Source: Nonomuraea antri
Lineage (GTDB): Bacteria; Actinomycetota; Actinomycetes; Streptosporangiales; Streptosporangiaceae
Length of the DNA stretch: 64,000 nucleotides
Assembly (NCBI RefSeq): GCF_013283785.1
Contig: NZ_JABCPZ010000034.1
Location: 1 to 64,000, forward strand
Direction: 5' to 3'
Shown here: positions 53,113 through 60,811 of the stretch, piece after piece
Position numbering within the stretch: the first letter of the stretch is position 1
Layout: each line of letters opens with the position of its first letter
Program-made: the position numbers and the translations under genes
Notes under the pieces: model-generated
The model's input: only the letters and a program-made list of their open reading frames with translations
Database searches by the model: none
What the model was told of the DNA's origin: nothing

Positions 53113-54495
53113 TTACTTTGCTGCTTCCGCCTCTGAGCGGGCTCGGGCCAGCCTCGTCTCGGCGAATGTTTGAAACTCGTGCACCCTTTGATCGTTCCTG
53201 AAGCGAGCGAGTTGCTTGACGAAGTCCCGTACATAGCGTCGAGTCCGAGCCGATCGCAGGTCGGCCACGGTGGTCACTACCTCGCGCGCTACGGCAAGTC
53301 CATGTTCGAGCTCGCCGCTGGCGACGTGGCTCGTGGCAAGAATGGTGCGTACGAAAGACAAGCTTCGGACGTAGAGACTGTCGGCAAGTTGAACGCTTTC
53401 CATCACGCAGTCGCGGGCACGGCGGTGGTAGCCGAGGTCGTGAAAACAGTGTGCGAACTCGGCCGCCAGCTCGGCCTCGTCGAAGTACCTGAGCCACACC
53501 GGATCGTCCTCGGGCCTGCGTCGCTCGAACCACCGTTCGGCCTCGCCCAGTGCGCGGCTGCAGCCGGCCTCGTCGCCCTGTGACGCCAGTGCGCGGGCCT
53601 CCATCGCGTTGAACAGCGCCATGGCGGTGGGCGTGGCCGCGCCCTCGGCGCCCATGCGGGCCGACCTCGCCAGGTTGGCGGACATGCCGTAATGGCCCAG
53701 GTAGTTGGCCTGGTGGCTCATGCCGGCCAGGATGCGGCCGCCGAGCATCCGGTCGCCGGCTTCGCGGGCCAGCGCGAGGGCTTTGGTCATGTACTGCTGG
53801 GCCAGGCCGTGGAGCCCCGTGTCGTACGCCATCCACGCGGCCAGTCGCAGCATGGCCGCCGTCTCCGAGAGAAACTGCCGGCCGAGCGCCGTGTCCGCGC
53901 GGACGTGCTTGAGCAGCGGTTCGATCTCCATGGCGATGTACTGGACGACCGTGGAGCGGGCGTGACCGCCGCCGAACCGGTAGTCGAGCTTGGCGAACAG
54001 AGCGGTCGTCTCGCGCACGGCTTCGACGCTGCCCGCAGTGATCAGCTGTCCGGCGGAACGTGACCGGGCCGAGGCGCCAGGGGCCACCAGCCACGTGACC
54101 ATGGAGTCGTTCCAGGCGTTCGAGGACACCTCGCTGTCGACCACCCGAGGGTTGGCCGACAGGTCTCCCGAGATCAGAACCGAAACACCGGCAGCGCAGC
54201 TCTCGGCGCGCTGCGAGGACCGGGCGACGAAGGGCGTGGCTTCGGCGTACATCATGCCGATGTCGCGCACGCTGACCCGTTCTCCGAGGCGGCTCAGAGC
54301 CTCGGCGATGAAGTGTGGGGTCATGCCGCGGGGGTGCATACCGTCCAGCCAGCGTTTCACCGACACGTGATCGCAACGGATGTCCACGCCGTGACGTGCG
54401 GCCATGTCCTGCACCCGGCGCGCCAGCCCCTTGTTCGACGTGCCTGCCCGTGCCATCACCGCCGCGAGCTGGTGGTTCGGCTCTCGGAGCTTCAT
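53113..54495 (-). CDS. NsdA-like regulator (XRE-type HTH plus TPR-like region)
   Basis: Start ATG at 54495. The 460-residue protein opens MKLREPNHQLAAVMARAGTS and NKGLARRVQDMAARHG, then HVSVKRWLDGMHPRGMTPHF, resembling the N-terminal DNA-binding region of NsdA-type sporulation and antibiotic regulators. A long helical repeat part follows (LALAREAGDRMLGGRILAGM and similar). It is divergent from the AICE genes; it could be the element's own repressor or the host gene at its border. Assignment is by resemblance. Confidence 0.7.
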   Translation of the reverse strand: MKLREPNHQLAAVMARAGTSNKGLARRVQDMAARHGVDIRCDHVSVKRWLDGMHPRGMTPHFIAEALSRLGERVSVRDIGMMYAEATPFVARSSQRAESCAAGVSVLISGDLSANPRVVDSEVSSNAWNDSMVTWLVAPGASARSRSAGQLITAGSVEAVRETTALFAKLDYRFGGGHARSTVVQYIAMEIEPLLKHVRADTALGRQFLSETAAMLRLAAWMAYDTGLHGLAQQYMTKALALAREAGDRMLGGRILAGMSHQANYLGHYGMSANLARSARMGAEGAATPTAMALFNAMEARALASQGDEAGCSRALGEAERWFERRRPEDDPVWLRYFDEAELAAEFAHCFHDLGYHRRARDCVMESVQLADSLYVRSLSFVRTILATSHVASGELEHGLAVAREVVTTVADLRSARTRRYVRDFVKQLARFRNDQRVHEFQTFAETRLARARSEAEAAK

Positions 54496-54678
54496 GGCAC
54501 TCCCGGCACTACGGGGGCTCTGCAACCCACAGTGATCACTTCGTCGCTGTCAGTTTGCACCCCTGCCCGGCGGTCGTGCACCCCCCTTTGCTGAATTGCA
54601 CCGCCTTTTGAACACTGCCGCACCCCCTGACCTGCGCGGTTTTCTGGTGCCACGAACACGGCGGGTCCCGAAAGGAGC

Positions 54679-54716
54679 TTGACGGACTTGCAGGACCTGT
54701 TCTATACCTGTACAGG
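54679..54716 (+). promoter_or_regulatory. Probable promoter of the AICE operon with an overlapping palindrome
   Basis: TTGACG (54679-54684) and TATACC (54703-54708) are 18 bp apart, a good primary-sigma match. The 10-bp palindrome CCTGTACAGG (54707-54716) overlaps the -10 box and could be an operator. The first small gene begins ~75 bp downstream. Confidence 0.6.
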
Positions 54717-54788
54717 ACAGAGTTTCCACTTGGAAGCCTGCCACCAGGAAGAACAGGCCCGACCAAGACCAGAAGGGATCACCACGAC

Positions 54789-54956
54789 ATGCCTGTTCTT
54801 CGACCTCGACGCTTCCTTCCCACGGTGCTGATGATCCTCGCGGCCTTCTTCGTGGTGACTCAGCCGCACAAGGCCGCAGTGGCGGTGAACGCCGCCGTGG
54901 ATGGCATCCAGACGATCACCAAAGCCCTGACCACGTTCAGCAACGGTCTCGGCTGA
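54789..54956 (+). CDS. Small membrane protein, first gene of the AICE operon
   Basis: A 55-codon frame, MPVLRPRRFLPTVLMILAAF and on to FVVTQ, then a polar tail ending TFSNGLG. One transmembrane helix after a basic N-terminus fits an exported or membrane peptide. It is the first gene after the promoter and is followed by a strong hairpin. Function is unknown. Confidence 0.55.
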   Translation: MPVLRPRRFLPTVLMILAAFFVVTQPHKAAVAVNAAVDGIQTITKALTTFSNGLG

Positions 54957-54972
54957 CCTGCCAAAACGAAAA

Positions 54973-55017
54973 GCCGGGGCGTGGCCCAAAGTCGCCAAAC
55001 CTGATCCACGCCCCGGC
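54973..55017 (+). terminator. 12-bp hairpin between the first two AICE genes
   Basis: Perfect arms GCCGGGGCGTGG (54973-54984) and CCACGCCCCGGC (55006-55017) around a 21-nt loop. It may be a terminator or attenuator between the first small gene and the zinc-ribbon gene. Confidence 0.6.
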
Positions 55018-55042
55018 ACCCCTTGAGAGAGGTATCTCCATC

Positions 55043-55246
55043 ATGCCCTTCGGGCCTGACCACGTACTGCCTGAGTCCGATCTCCAGCCCATCACCGTCC
55101 TGTACGCGCAGTGGACCTGCCTGGTCTGCGGCGGCATGGAAGAAATCGCCTCCGATGAGGAGGCGCCGACTCCGCCGATCTGCCCCTCATGCCACCGGCT
55201 CGCCGTGGCCGAGGCGCTCGCCGCTCTGGCGGTGGTGCGGCGATGA
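55043..55246 (+). CDS. Small zinc-ribbon protein
   Basis: The 67-residue protein has TCLVCGG and ICPSCHR, a CxxC...CxxC zinc ribbon typical of small proteins coded in actinomycete mobile elements. Its stop overlaps the next gene start by 4 nt (ATGA). Role unknown. Confidence 0.7.
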   Translation: MPFGPDHVLPESDLQPITVLYAQWTCLVCGGMEEIASDEEAPTPPICPSCHRLAVAEALAALAVVRR

Positions 55247-55560
55247 CCAAGAGGAACGCCGCTCGCCTGAGCGACAGGCAACTGTCAGACCTCCGGGACG
55301 AGGTGCTCAACTCCGACCCGGCCTGCGAGACCGGCGACGCCGAGCTGTTCACCGGTCCCGATCTGTTCGAGGAGGAACCGGAGGACGAGCGGCAGGCCCG
55401 CGAGGACCGGGCCAAGGCCGTATGCGCCACGTGTCCCGCCCAGACCGCCTGCCTGACGTACGCGCTGGCCGTACGCCCGCAGACGGGCATCTGGGCCGGC
55501 CTGACCGCAGCCGAACTCCGCGCCGTCCGGAGGCGGGCCAGCCGCAGGGGAGCTGCCTGA
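55243..55560 (+). CDS. WhiB-family iron-sulfur regulator
   Basis: Start ATG at 55243. The 105-residue protein has the four cluster-ligating Cys of WhiB proteins: C28 (PAC), C61-x2-C64 (CATC) and C70 after x5, followed by GIWAGLTAAELR (the G[I/V]W motif) and a basic tail. WhiB-like proteins bind sigma factors and control transcription; copies carried by AICEs are common. It overlaps its neighbours by a few bases. Confidence 0.88.
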   Translation: MTKRNAARLSDRQLSDLRDEVLNSDPACETGDAELFTGPDLFEEEPEDERQAREDRAKAVCATCPAQTACLTYALAVRPQTGIWAGLTAAELRAVRRRASRRGAA

Positions 55561-55727
55561 TGGCTCGCTTCCAGTGCTCTGACTGCGGCAATCGCTCGCG
55601 CAGCGCCATCCGCTGCCGCCGCTGCGGCACCAGCCGCCAAGTGGAGGTCTGCACCTCCCACGGCACTCGCGGCCTGTCCGGCTGCCGCCGGTGCCGCATC
55701 CTCGTCCGTTCCCAGTCCGGCCGCTGA
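55560..55727 (+). CDS. Small Cys-rich zinc-ribbon protein
   Basis: The 55-residue basic protein MARFQCSDCGNRSRSAIRCR has CSDC, CRRC and HGTRGLSGCRRC-type pairs. The start ATG overlaps the preceding stop by one base. Probably a zinc-binding accessory protein of the element. Confidence 0.55.
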   Translation: MARFQCSDCGNRSRSAIRCRRCGTSRQVEVCTSHGTRGLSGCRRCRILVRSQSGR

Positions 55728-55737
55728 AGGAGGAGCC

Positions 55738-55893
55738 ATGCATCACTCGCCTTGGCCGACCACGCGCTGTCCACGTTGCTCGGCACTGCTCGACGGAGGA
55801 CCCGTGCAGTTCTACTGCTCGCCCTGCCGGCGAGCGGTGTTCGCCGCGGACCTCGACCACGAGACCCACGCCCCATCGAGGAGGGCCGCATGA
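55738..55893 (+). CDS. Small Cys-rich protein
   Basis: A 51-codon frame starting at the ATG after AGGAGGAGCC: MHHSPWPTTRCPRCSALLDG, then YCSPCRRAVFAADLD. Two CxxC pairs suggest one zinc site. It ends in an ATGA overlap with the next small gene, so it is part of the coupled chain. Confidence 0.6.
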   Translation: MHHSPWPTTRCPRCSALLDGGPVQFYCSPCRRAVFAADLDHETHAPSRRAA

Positions 55894-56111
55894 TCTCAGT
55901 CCTGCTCTACCTGTTCACGTTCAGCGCCGGATGGCTCGCCTGCGAGCTCGTGCGCATTGCCCAAGAACGCCACCGCCTGCGTCAGGCCGCACGCTTCACG
56001 GTCCAAGCGGCGGGGTCACCGGACATGGTGCTTCGCGCCTGGTCCAGCCACGTGGCGAACCGGTGCAACCGGCCGGGCTGCCCGCAGTGCCGGAGGCGGT
56101 GGGGCCGATGA
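55890..56111 (+). CDS. Small single-pass membrane protein
   Basis: The 73-residue protein MISVLLYLFTFSAGWLACEL begins with a transmembrane helix, then a basic cytosolic part and NRCNRPGCPQCRRRWGR with Cys pairs. Starts and ends in overlaps with its neighbours. Likely an element-specific transfer accessory; function unknown. Confidence 0.6.
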   Translation: MISVLLYLFTFSAGWLACELVRIAQERHRLRQAARFTVQAAGSPDMVLRAWSSHVANRCNRPGCPQCRRRWGR

Positions 56112-57220
56112 CCGCGGCCGAAACCATGAGCTGCGGGCCGCGCCCGCTGACCGAGGGGGAGCACACCGCCGTCTCGGTCACGACGGCCGCCGTGGCCCTC
56201 CTGGGACTGTTCGGATTCGTCATCAGCTTCGCCACCGTGGCCAGGGCCGCGGCGCCGTCCTTCGGGGCGATGGCCTGGATGGTGCCGCTCGGCATCGACC
56301 TGGGCATCGCCGTCTTCTCGGCGCTGGACATCGTCCTGGCGCGGCTCGGCATGCGGATACGCGTGCTGCGGCTCGTCCCGTGGTCGCTGACGGGGGCGAC
56401 CGTGTACCTGAACGTGGCGAGCGAGAGCACGCTCTTCGGGATGGTCGCGCACGCCATGCTCCCGCTGCTGTGGGTGGTGGCCGTGGAGGTGGGCGCGTAC
56501 GCGGTTCGCAAGCGGGCCGACCTCGCCAAGCCTGACCGCATGGACTCCATCCGGCTTTCCCGCTGGCTGCTGGCCTTCCCGTCCACGCTCGCACTGTGGC
56601 GCCGGATGGTGCTCTGGGAGATCCGTTCCTACCCGAACACGCTCAGGCGCGAGCGTGACCGCATCCTCGCCCGCACCGACCTTCAGGACCAGTACGGCTG
56701 GCTGTGGAGGTTCAAGGCCACTCGTCGCGAACGTGCCCTCTACCGGCTCGGCGAACTCGCACCTGAAGGCGTACGACTCGTGCCCGAGACCAAGCGGGCA
56801 GCCTTGCCGAAACCCGTCATCACCAGGACCGGACGGAAGGGCCGGCGGCGCCCGCCCGCGGCTCGCGGTGACGTGGACGACCTGATGCAGCTCGGCTGGC
56901 AGATCGCCACCGATCACCAGGCCCAGGGCGTGCAACTCACCCGGGACCGGCTCCGCGACGCCATCCGGCAGACCGGCCGGTCGATCTCCACCGACCGCGC
57001 CGGAACCCTCCTCGCCCGCCTGCGGACCGAGGCTCCACCGGACCGGCTCCCGACCGCTGACCCTCAGGCGGACGGACCGCAGGGCTCGACCGCCGGTCCG
57101 CTGCCGGACGAGCAGCGGTCCGACCACTCACCGCAGGGCGCGGCCCCCACTCCGCCAAGAACAGTGGCCGCGCCCCGCACCCCGGCAACCGTCAAGGCAC
57201 ACGAGGTGTACTCATCATGA
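56108..57220 (+). CDS. DUF2637 membrane protein, Spd-like
   Basis: Start ATG at 56108 in the overlap. The 370-residue protein has four probable transmembrane helices in residues ~20-140 (VALLGLFGFVISFATVARAA, WMVPLGIDLGIAVFSALDIV, PLLWVVAVEVGAYAV), the layout of DUF2637 proteins. These accompany TraB in AICEs and Streptomyces plasmids and are linked to intramycelial spread. The C-terminal part is helical then disordered (Pro/Arg-rich). It is immediately followed by the TraB gene, with a 4-nt overlap. Confidence 0.8.
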   Translation: MTAAETMSCGPRPLTEGEHTAVSVTTAAVALLGLFGFVISFATVARAAAPSFGAMAWMVPLGIDLGIAVFSALDIVLARLGMRIRVLRLVPWSLTGATVYLNVASESTLFGMVAHAMLPLLWVVAVEVGAYAVRKRADLAKPDRMDSIRLSRWLLAFPSTLALWRRMVLWEIRSYPNTLRRERDRILARTDLQDQYGWLWRFKATRRERALYRLGELAPEGVRLVPETKRAALPKPVITRTGRKGRRRPPAARGDVDDLMQLGWQIATDHQAQGVQLTRDRLRDAIRQTGRSISTDRAGTLLARLRTEAPPDRLPTADPQADGPQGSTAGPLPDEQRSDHSPQGAAPTPPRTVAAPRTPATVKAHEVYSS

Positions 57221-59430
57221 CCCACGATCCACACGAACCCGGCAGGCGGCCGGTCCCCGGACGCGAGCTGGAGGGCTTCGAGTGGCCCGACGCGGAAGAT
57301 GAGGGCACGGCCGAGGTCGTTCCGCTCGACTCCCGTCGTCGTGCCCGGCCGGCCGAGGAGGTCCAGGACGAGGACGAGTTCTTCGACCGCGAGACGATCG
57401 CTGTCACCGATCGCGTACTCGGACCGCCGGTGGACCCTCCGGACGAGGACGTCATCCCGCAGGCCACCCGGACCGCACAGCGCAGGGCGCCGATCGTCCC
57501 GGTCTGGCTGCGCACCTGGCAGTCCGTCCGAACCATGGTCGTCTGGCAGGCCCGCGACGCGGGCTACGTCCTCGGCTACCACTGCGTGCGCGCGCCGAAG
57601 TACCTCGCCAAGGTGCTGTGGTACGCGATCCCCGGTCTCTTCATGGGCATCGGCCGCGCGCTGCACTGGGCGACGGCGGAAGAGGGCAACTGGGCGCTTC
57701 GCCAGTACGCCGCCGATCGCAACGACGCCGAGACCTGGCTCAAGCTGGACAAGCAACGTCAGCGGCAGTCCCGCTGGCGCTGGACGGTCCTGCTCACGCT
57801 CAGTGTGCTGGCCCTGGTCGGGTTGCTGGCCTTCCTGGTGGCCGACCTGCCCGACTGGGTGTGCCTCGCCACGTTGCTCGTCGCCGTACCGGTGCTGGCG
57901 CGGTTCGGCCGTCCCAGCGACAGGCCCATCACGGACCGCGTGAGCGAAGCCCCGCGCTATCGGAAGCTCACCGCCGAGCTGGTCCGCCGGGCATTGCTGG
58001 CCTGCGGCATCTCCGGCATCACCCAGGCCGTCAGCAAGGATCCGAACGCGATCAGCTTCCCGCAGGAGATCCACCGGGACGGCCCCGGCCACCTGGCCAT
58101 CATCGACCTGCCGTTCGGCGTCGAGGCCGCCGAGGTGGTGGCACGCCGAGGCCGCCTCGCCTCGGCCATGCGGCTCCCGCTGGACCAGGTCTGGCCCGAA
58201 CCGGCCGCCGGCCACCCCGGACGTCTCGCCCTGTGGGTCGGCTACGAGCCCGCCTCGCAGATGAAGCAGCCGCCCTGGCCGCTGCTGCGAGACGGCCAGG
58301 TGGACGTGTTCAAGCCGTTCCCGTTCGCCACGACACCACGCATGGAGACCGTCGACGCCGAGCTGGTGTTCCGCAACTGGCTCGTCGGCGGACAGCCCGG
58401 CTCCGGCAAGACGTTCGGGCTCAGGCTCGCCGTCCTGGCCGCCGCCCTCGACCCGCGCGCCGAGCTGCGCATCTACGAGCTGAAGGGAGTAGGAGACTTC
58501 AAGGTCCTGGAACCCGTCTGCACCGAGTACGGCAACGGCTTCGATGACGAGACGATCGCCCGGTGCGCGGCGATGTTCGCCTGGCTGTACAAGGAGTGCG
58601 AACGCCGCTCCAAGCGCATCGCCCACTACCACGGCCTCGGCAAGGCGCCCGAGAACAAGGTCACTCCTGAGCTGGCCTCGCTCAAGGGCTCGGGACTGCA
58701 CCCGCTGATCGTGGCCGTGGACGAGGTCCAGGAGCTCTTCCTGCACCCGCAGTACGGCAAGGAAGCCGGGGAGATCTGCGAAAAGGTCATCAAGCTCGGC
58801 CGCGCCCTGGGCGTGATCCTGCTCCTGGGCACCCAGATCCCGGACAAGGACAGCCTGCCGACCGGCATCACCCGCAACGTCAACACCCGCTACTGCATGA
58901 GCGTCGCCGACCAGGTCGCCAACGACATGATCCTCGGTACCTCGATGTACAAGCAGGGATACCGCGCGACGGTGTTCGAGCCGGTGACCGACGCCGGATG
59001 GGGCATCCTCGTCGGCCTCGGCAAGGCTGCCGCCCGCCGCTCGTACTACCTCGACACCCGCGACGCCGAGAAGGTCATCGCTCGCGCCATGCGGCTTCGC
59101 GGCCTGGCCGGCACTCTTCCCGAACCCGGCACCCAGGCCCGCGAGGACGCGCCGGTCTTCGACGTCCTGGCCGACCTCGCCGAGATCTGGCCCGCCGGGG
59201 AGAGCGCGGCCTGGAACGAAGCCCTGTGCGCCCGCCTGACCGAACTCCGGCCCGACGTCTACACCGGCTGGAAGTCCGAACAGCTCACCAGCGCGCTCAA
59301 GCCGCACGGCCTGCGCGTGGGCGACATCGGACGCCGCATCGACGGCAAGCCCGTCACCCGACGCGGCATCCGGCTCGACGACCTCACCGGGGTCATCGCC
59401 GAGCGTAACCGCCAGAAGCGTTCCGGCTGA
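57217..59430 (+). CDS. traB: TraB/FtsK-type conjugative DNA translocase
   Basis: Start ATG in the overlap. The 737-residue protein has an acidic N-terminus (~1-90), two transmembrane segments near 120-230 (LWYAIPGLFMGIGRAL; WTVLLTLSVLALVGLLAFLV), and a FtsK-like ATPase: Walker A GGQPGSGKTFGL near 390, Walker B LIVAVDEVQELF near 500. The C-terminal region ITNGWKSEQL-type (TGWKSEQLTSALKPHGLRVG) is a winged-helix-like DNA reader that should recognise clt repeats. TraB moves double-stranded DNA between mycelia. Confidence 0.88.
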   Translation: MTHDPHEPGRRPVPGRELEGFEWPDAEDEGTAEVVPLDSRRRARPAEEVQDEDEFFDRETIAVTDRVLGPPVDPPDEDVIPQATRTAQRRAPIVPVWLRTWQSVRTMVVWQARDAGYVLGYHCVRAPKYLAKVLWYAIPGLFMGIGRALHWATAEEGNWALRQYAADRNDAETWLKLDKQRQRQSRWRWTVLLTLSVLALVGLLAFLVADLPDWVCLATLLVAVPVLARFGRPSDRPITDRVSEAPRYRKLTAELVRRALLACGISGITQAVSKDPNAISFPQEIHRDGPGHLAIIDLPFGVEAAEVVARRGRLASAMRLPLDQVWPEPAAGHPGRLALWVGYEPASQMKQPPWPLLRDGQVDVFKPFPFATTPRMETVDAELVFRNWLVGGQPGSGKTFGLRLAVLAAALDPRAELRIYELKGVGDFKVLEPVCTEYGNGFDDETIARCAAMFAWLYKECERRSKRIAHYHGLGKAPENKVTPELASLKGSGLHPLIVAVDEVQELFLHPQYGKEAGEICEKVIKLGRALGVILLLGTQIPDKDSLPTGITRNVNTRYCMSVADQVANDMILGTSMYKQGYRATVFEPVTDAGWGILVGLGKAAARRSYYLDTRDAEKVIARAMRLRGLAGTLPEPGTQAREDAPVFDVLADLAEIWPAGESAAWNEALCARLTELRPDVYTGWKSEQLTSALKPHGLRVGDIGRRIDGKPVTRRGIRLDDLTGVIAERNRQKRSG

Positions 59431-59440
59431 CCCATCGCCG

Positions 59441-59530
59441 GGCTGCTAGCGCTAGTAGCCGACCCTGCTAGCGCTAGCACCCCCGCTAGCACCCGAAAAT
59501 ATGCCCTGGCCAGGCCGTTAGCGCGCTAGC
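59441..59530. repeat. Cluster of GCTAGCGCTAGC-type palindromes after traB
   Basis: Near-perfect palindrome GGCTGCTAGCGCTAGTAGCC (59441-59460), perfect TGCTAGCGCTAGCA (59466-59479), half-site CGCTAGCAC (59484-59492) and near-palindrome GTTAGCGCGCTAGC (59517-59530). They lie within 90 bp of the TraB stop. In AICEs and Streptomyces plasmids, clt sites lie next to traB, so this may be the transfer locus or an operator cluster; that role is inference. Confidence 0.7.
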
Positions 59531-59573
59531 GGCCCTCCTCGACCACGCCAGAAAACCGGCCCGGGAGGCCATC

Positions 59574-59792
59574 GTGCACCCTGCCCTGCTCGCCACTATC
59601 GCCCTGTTCGTCAGCACGCTCTGTTACGCCTCGCGGTGCTACCTGAGCCCGTTCGGAAGCTGCCGCAAATGCCAGGGCAAGCGCCGTCGCGGCCCTCGTC
59701 ACTGCCGCCGCTGCGACTCGACCGGCCTGCGCCTGCGCGTCGGCCGCCGCCTCTGGAACTACGTCCGCCACCTGCACCACGACGGCCGCTGA
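59574..59792 (+). CDS. Small membrane protein with a Cys-pair tail
   Basis: GTG start at 59574 after GGGAGG. The 72-residue protein starts with a transmembrane helix (MHPALLATIALFVSTLCYAS) and has SCRKCQGKRRRGPRHCRRCD, a basic, zinc-ribbon-like tail. It lies between the palindrome cluster and the Prim-Pol gene. Function unknown. Confidence 0.6.
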   Translation: MHPALLATIALFVSTLCYASRCYLSPFGSCRKCQGKRRRGPRHCRRCDSTGLRLRVGRRLWNYVRHLHHDGR

Positions 59793-59800
59793 CCGTGAAC

Positions 59801-59838
59801 GGCCCCGGCGCACAGCCACCAAGCACGACGCCGGGGCC
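59801..59838 (+). promoter_or_regulatory. 10-bp hairpin whose loop carries CACAGCCACCAAGCAC
   Basis: Arms GGCCCCGGCG (59801-59810) and CGCCGGGGCC (59829-59838) enclose a loop with CACAGCCACCAAGCAC. It ends 55 nt before the Prim-Pol start. The same loop sequence is in a similar hairpin at 62292-62321, so it may be a regulatory RNA element or protein site, or a terminator. Confidence 0.6.
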
Positions 59839-59893
59839 CTTGCCCCAACCGATCAACGGCCCCGCGGGGCCGACTCAAGGAGCAACCACCAGC

Positions 59894-60811
59894 ATGACAT
59901 CTCGCCCACCCCATCAGCCGCTGCCCTATGCGCTGGCTGCCGCCGCCCGTGGCTGGCACGTCTTCCCGCTCACGCCGGGGGACAAGGTGCCGCTCAAGGG
60001 CTGGAAATGGAAGGAGCACCACACGACCGACCCGGACACCATCCGCCGCTTCTGGACCGGCGCCGCCTGCAACATCGGCATCGCCACCGGCCCGTCCGGC
60101 CTCGTCGTCATCGACCTGGACACCCCGAAGGACGGCGAGCAGCCGCCACCACCATGGGACCTGCCGGGTGTCAACGACGGCGCGGACGTCCTGGCCCTGC
60201 TGTGCGAGCAGGCCGGCCAGCCGCTGCCGCTGGAGACCTTCCAGGTCAGGACCCGGCGTGGAGGCACCCACCTGTACTTCACCGCTCCCGAAGGGCTGAC
60301 GCTCGGCAACACCTCCGGCGTCAAGGGCCAGGGACTGGGCTGGCTGATCGACACCCGGGCCTGCGGCGGCTACGTCGTCGGGCCGGGCAGCTTCGTCGAC
60401 CTCCCGGACGGCACGGGCTCCTACGAAATGATCCACACCGCCGATCCAGCGCCGCTGCCGTCCTGGCTGGCAGAACGACTCACCCGCTCGGACCACGACC
60501 ACCAGCCGGTTCGAGTCTCCGACGTCCTGGCCGCTCTCGGAAACCAGTCCAAGGGCTACGCGACGACCGCACTACGCAACGAGCTGCAGCACGTCCTCGA
60601 CGCCCGGCCAGGCACCCGCAACCACACACTCAACGCCGCCGCCTTCGCCCTCGGCCAGCTCGTCGCGGCCGGCCTGCTGCCACACCGCCTGACCGAGGAC
60701 GCCCTGCACACCGCCGCCCAGGCCATCGGCCTGTCCTCCCGAGAGGCGGCAGCCACCATCCGCTCCGGCCTGACCGCCGGAGCACGCCAGCCACGCCGGG
60801 GGATCGCATGA
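59894..60811 (+). CDS. Bifunctional primase-polymerase (Prim-Pol)
   Basis: Start ATG at 59894 after AAGGAG. The 305-residue protein has the archaeo-eukaryotic Prim-Pol pattern: the ALAAAARGWHVFPLTPGDKV entry, KEHHTTDPDTIRRFW, GIATGPSGLVVIDLDTPKDG (the D-x-D metal motif), TRRGGTHLYF (s-x-H) and GLGWLIDTRACGGYVVGPGS. The AICE uses it for replication together with the next gene. It overlaps the DUF3987 gene by 4 nt. Confidence 0.9.
   Translation: MTSRPPHQPLPYALAAAARGWHVFPLTPGDKVPLKGWKWKEHHTTDPDTIRRFWTGAACNIGIATGPSGLVVIDLDTPKDGEQPPPPWDLPGVNDGADVLALLCEQAGQPLPLETFQVRTRRGGTHLYFTAPEGLTLGNTSGVKGQGLGWLIDTRACGGYVVGPGSFVDLPDGTGSYEMIHTADPAPLPSWLAERLTRSDHDHQPVRVSDVLAALGNQSKGYATTALRNELQHVLDARPGTRNHTLNAAAFALGQLVAAGLLPHRLTEDALHTAAQAIGLSSREAAATIRSGLTAGARQPRRGIA

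Noticed and set aside
52856-54376. Long minus-strand frame overlapping the NsdA-like gene
   Set aside because: Arg/Pro/His-rich shadow of the real frame, which has HTH and helical-repeat character.
52609-54788. AICE left attachment site
   Set aside because: No tRNA 3' fragment or repeat of the window's end could be found here; the right att site is outside the window, so the direct repeat cannot be defined.
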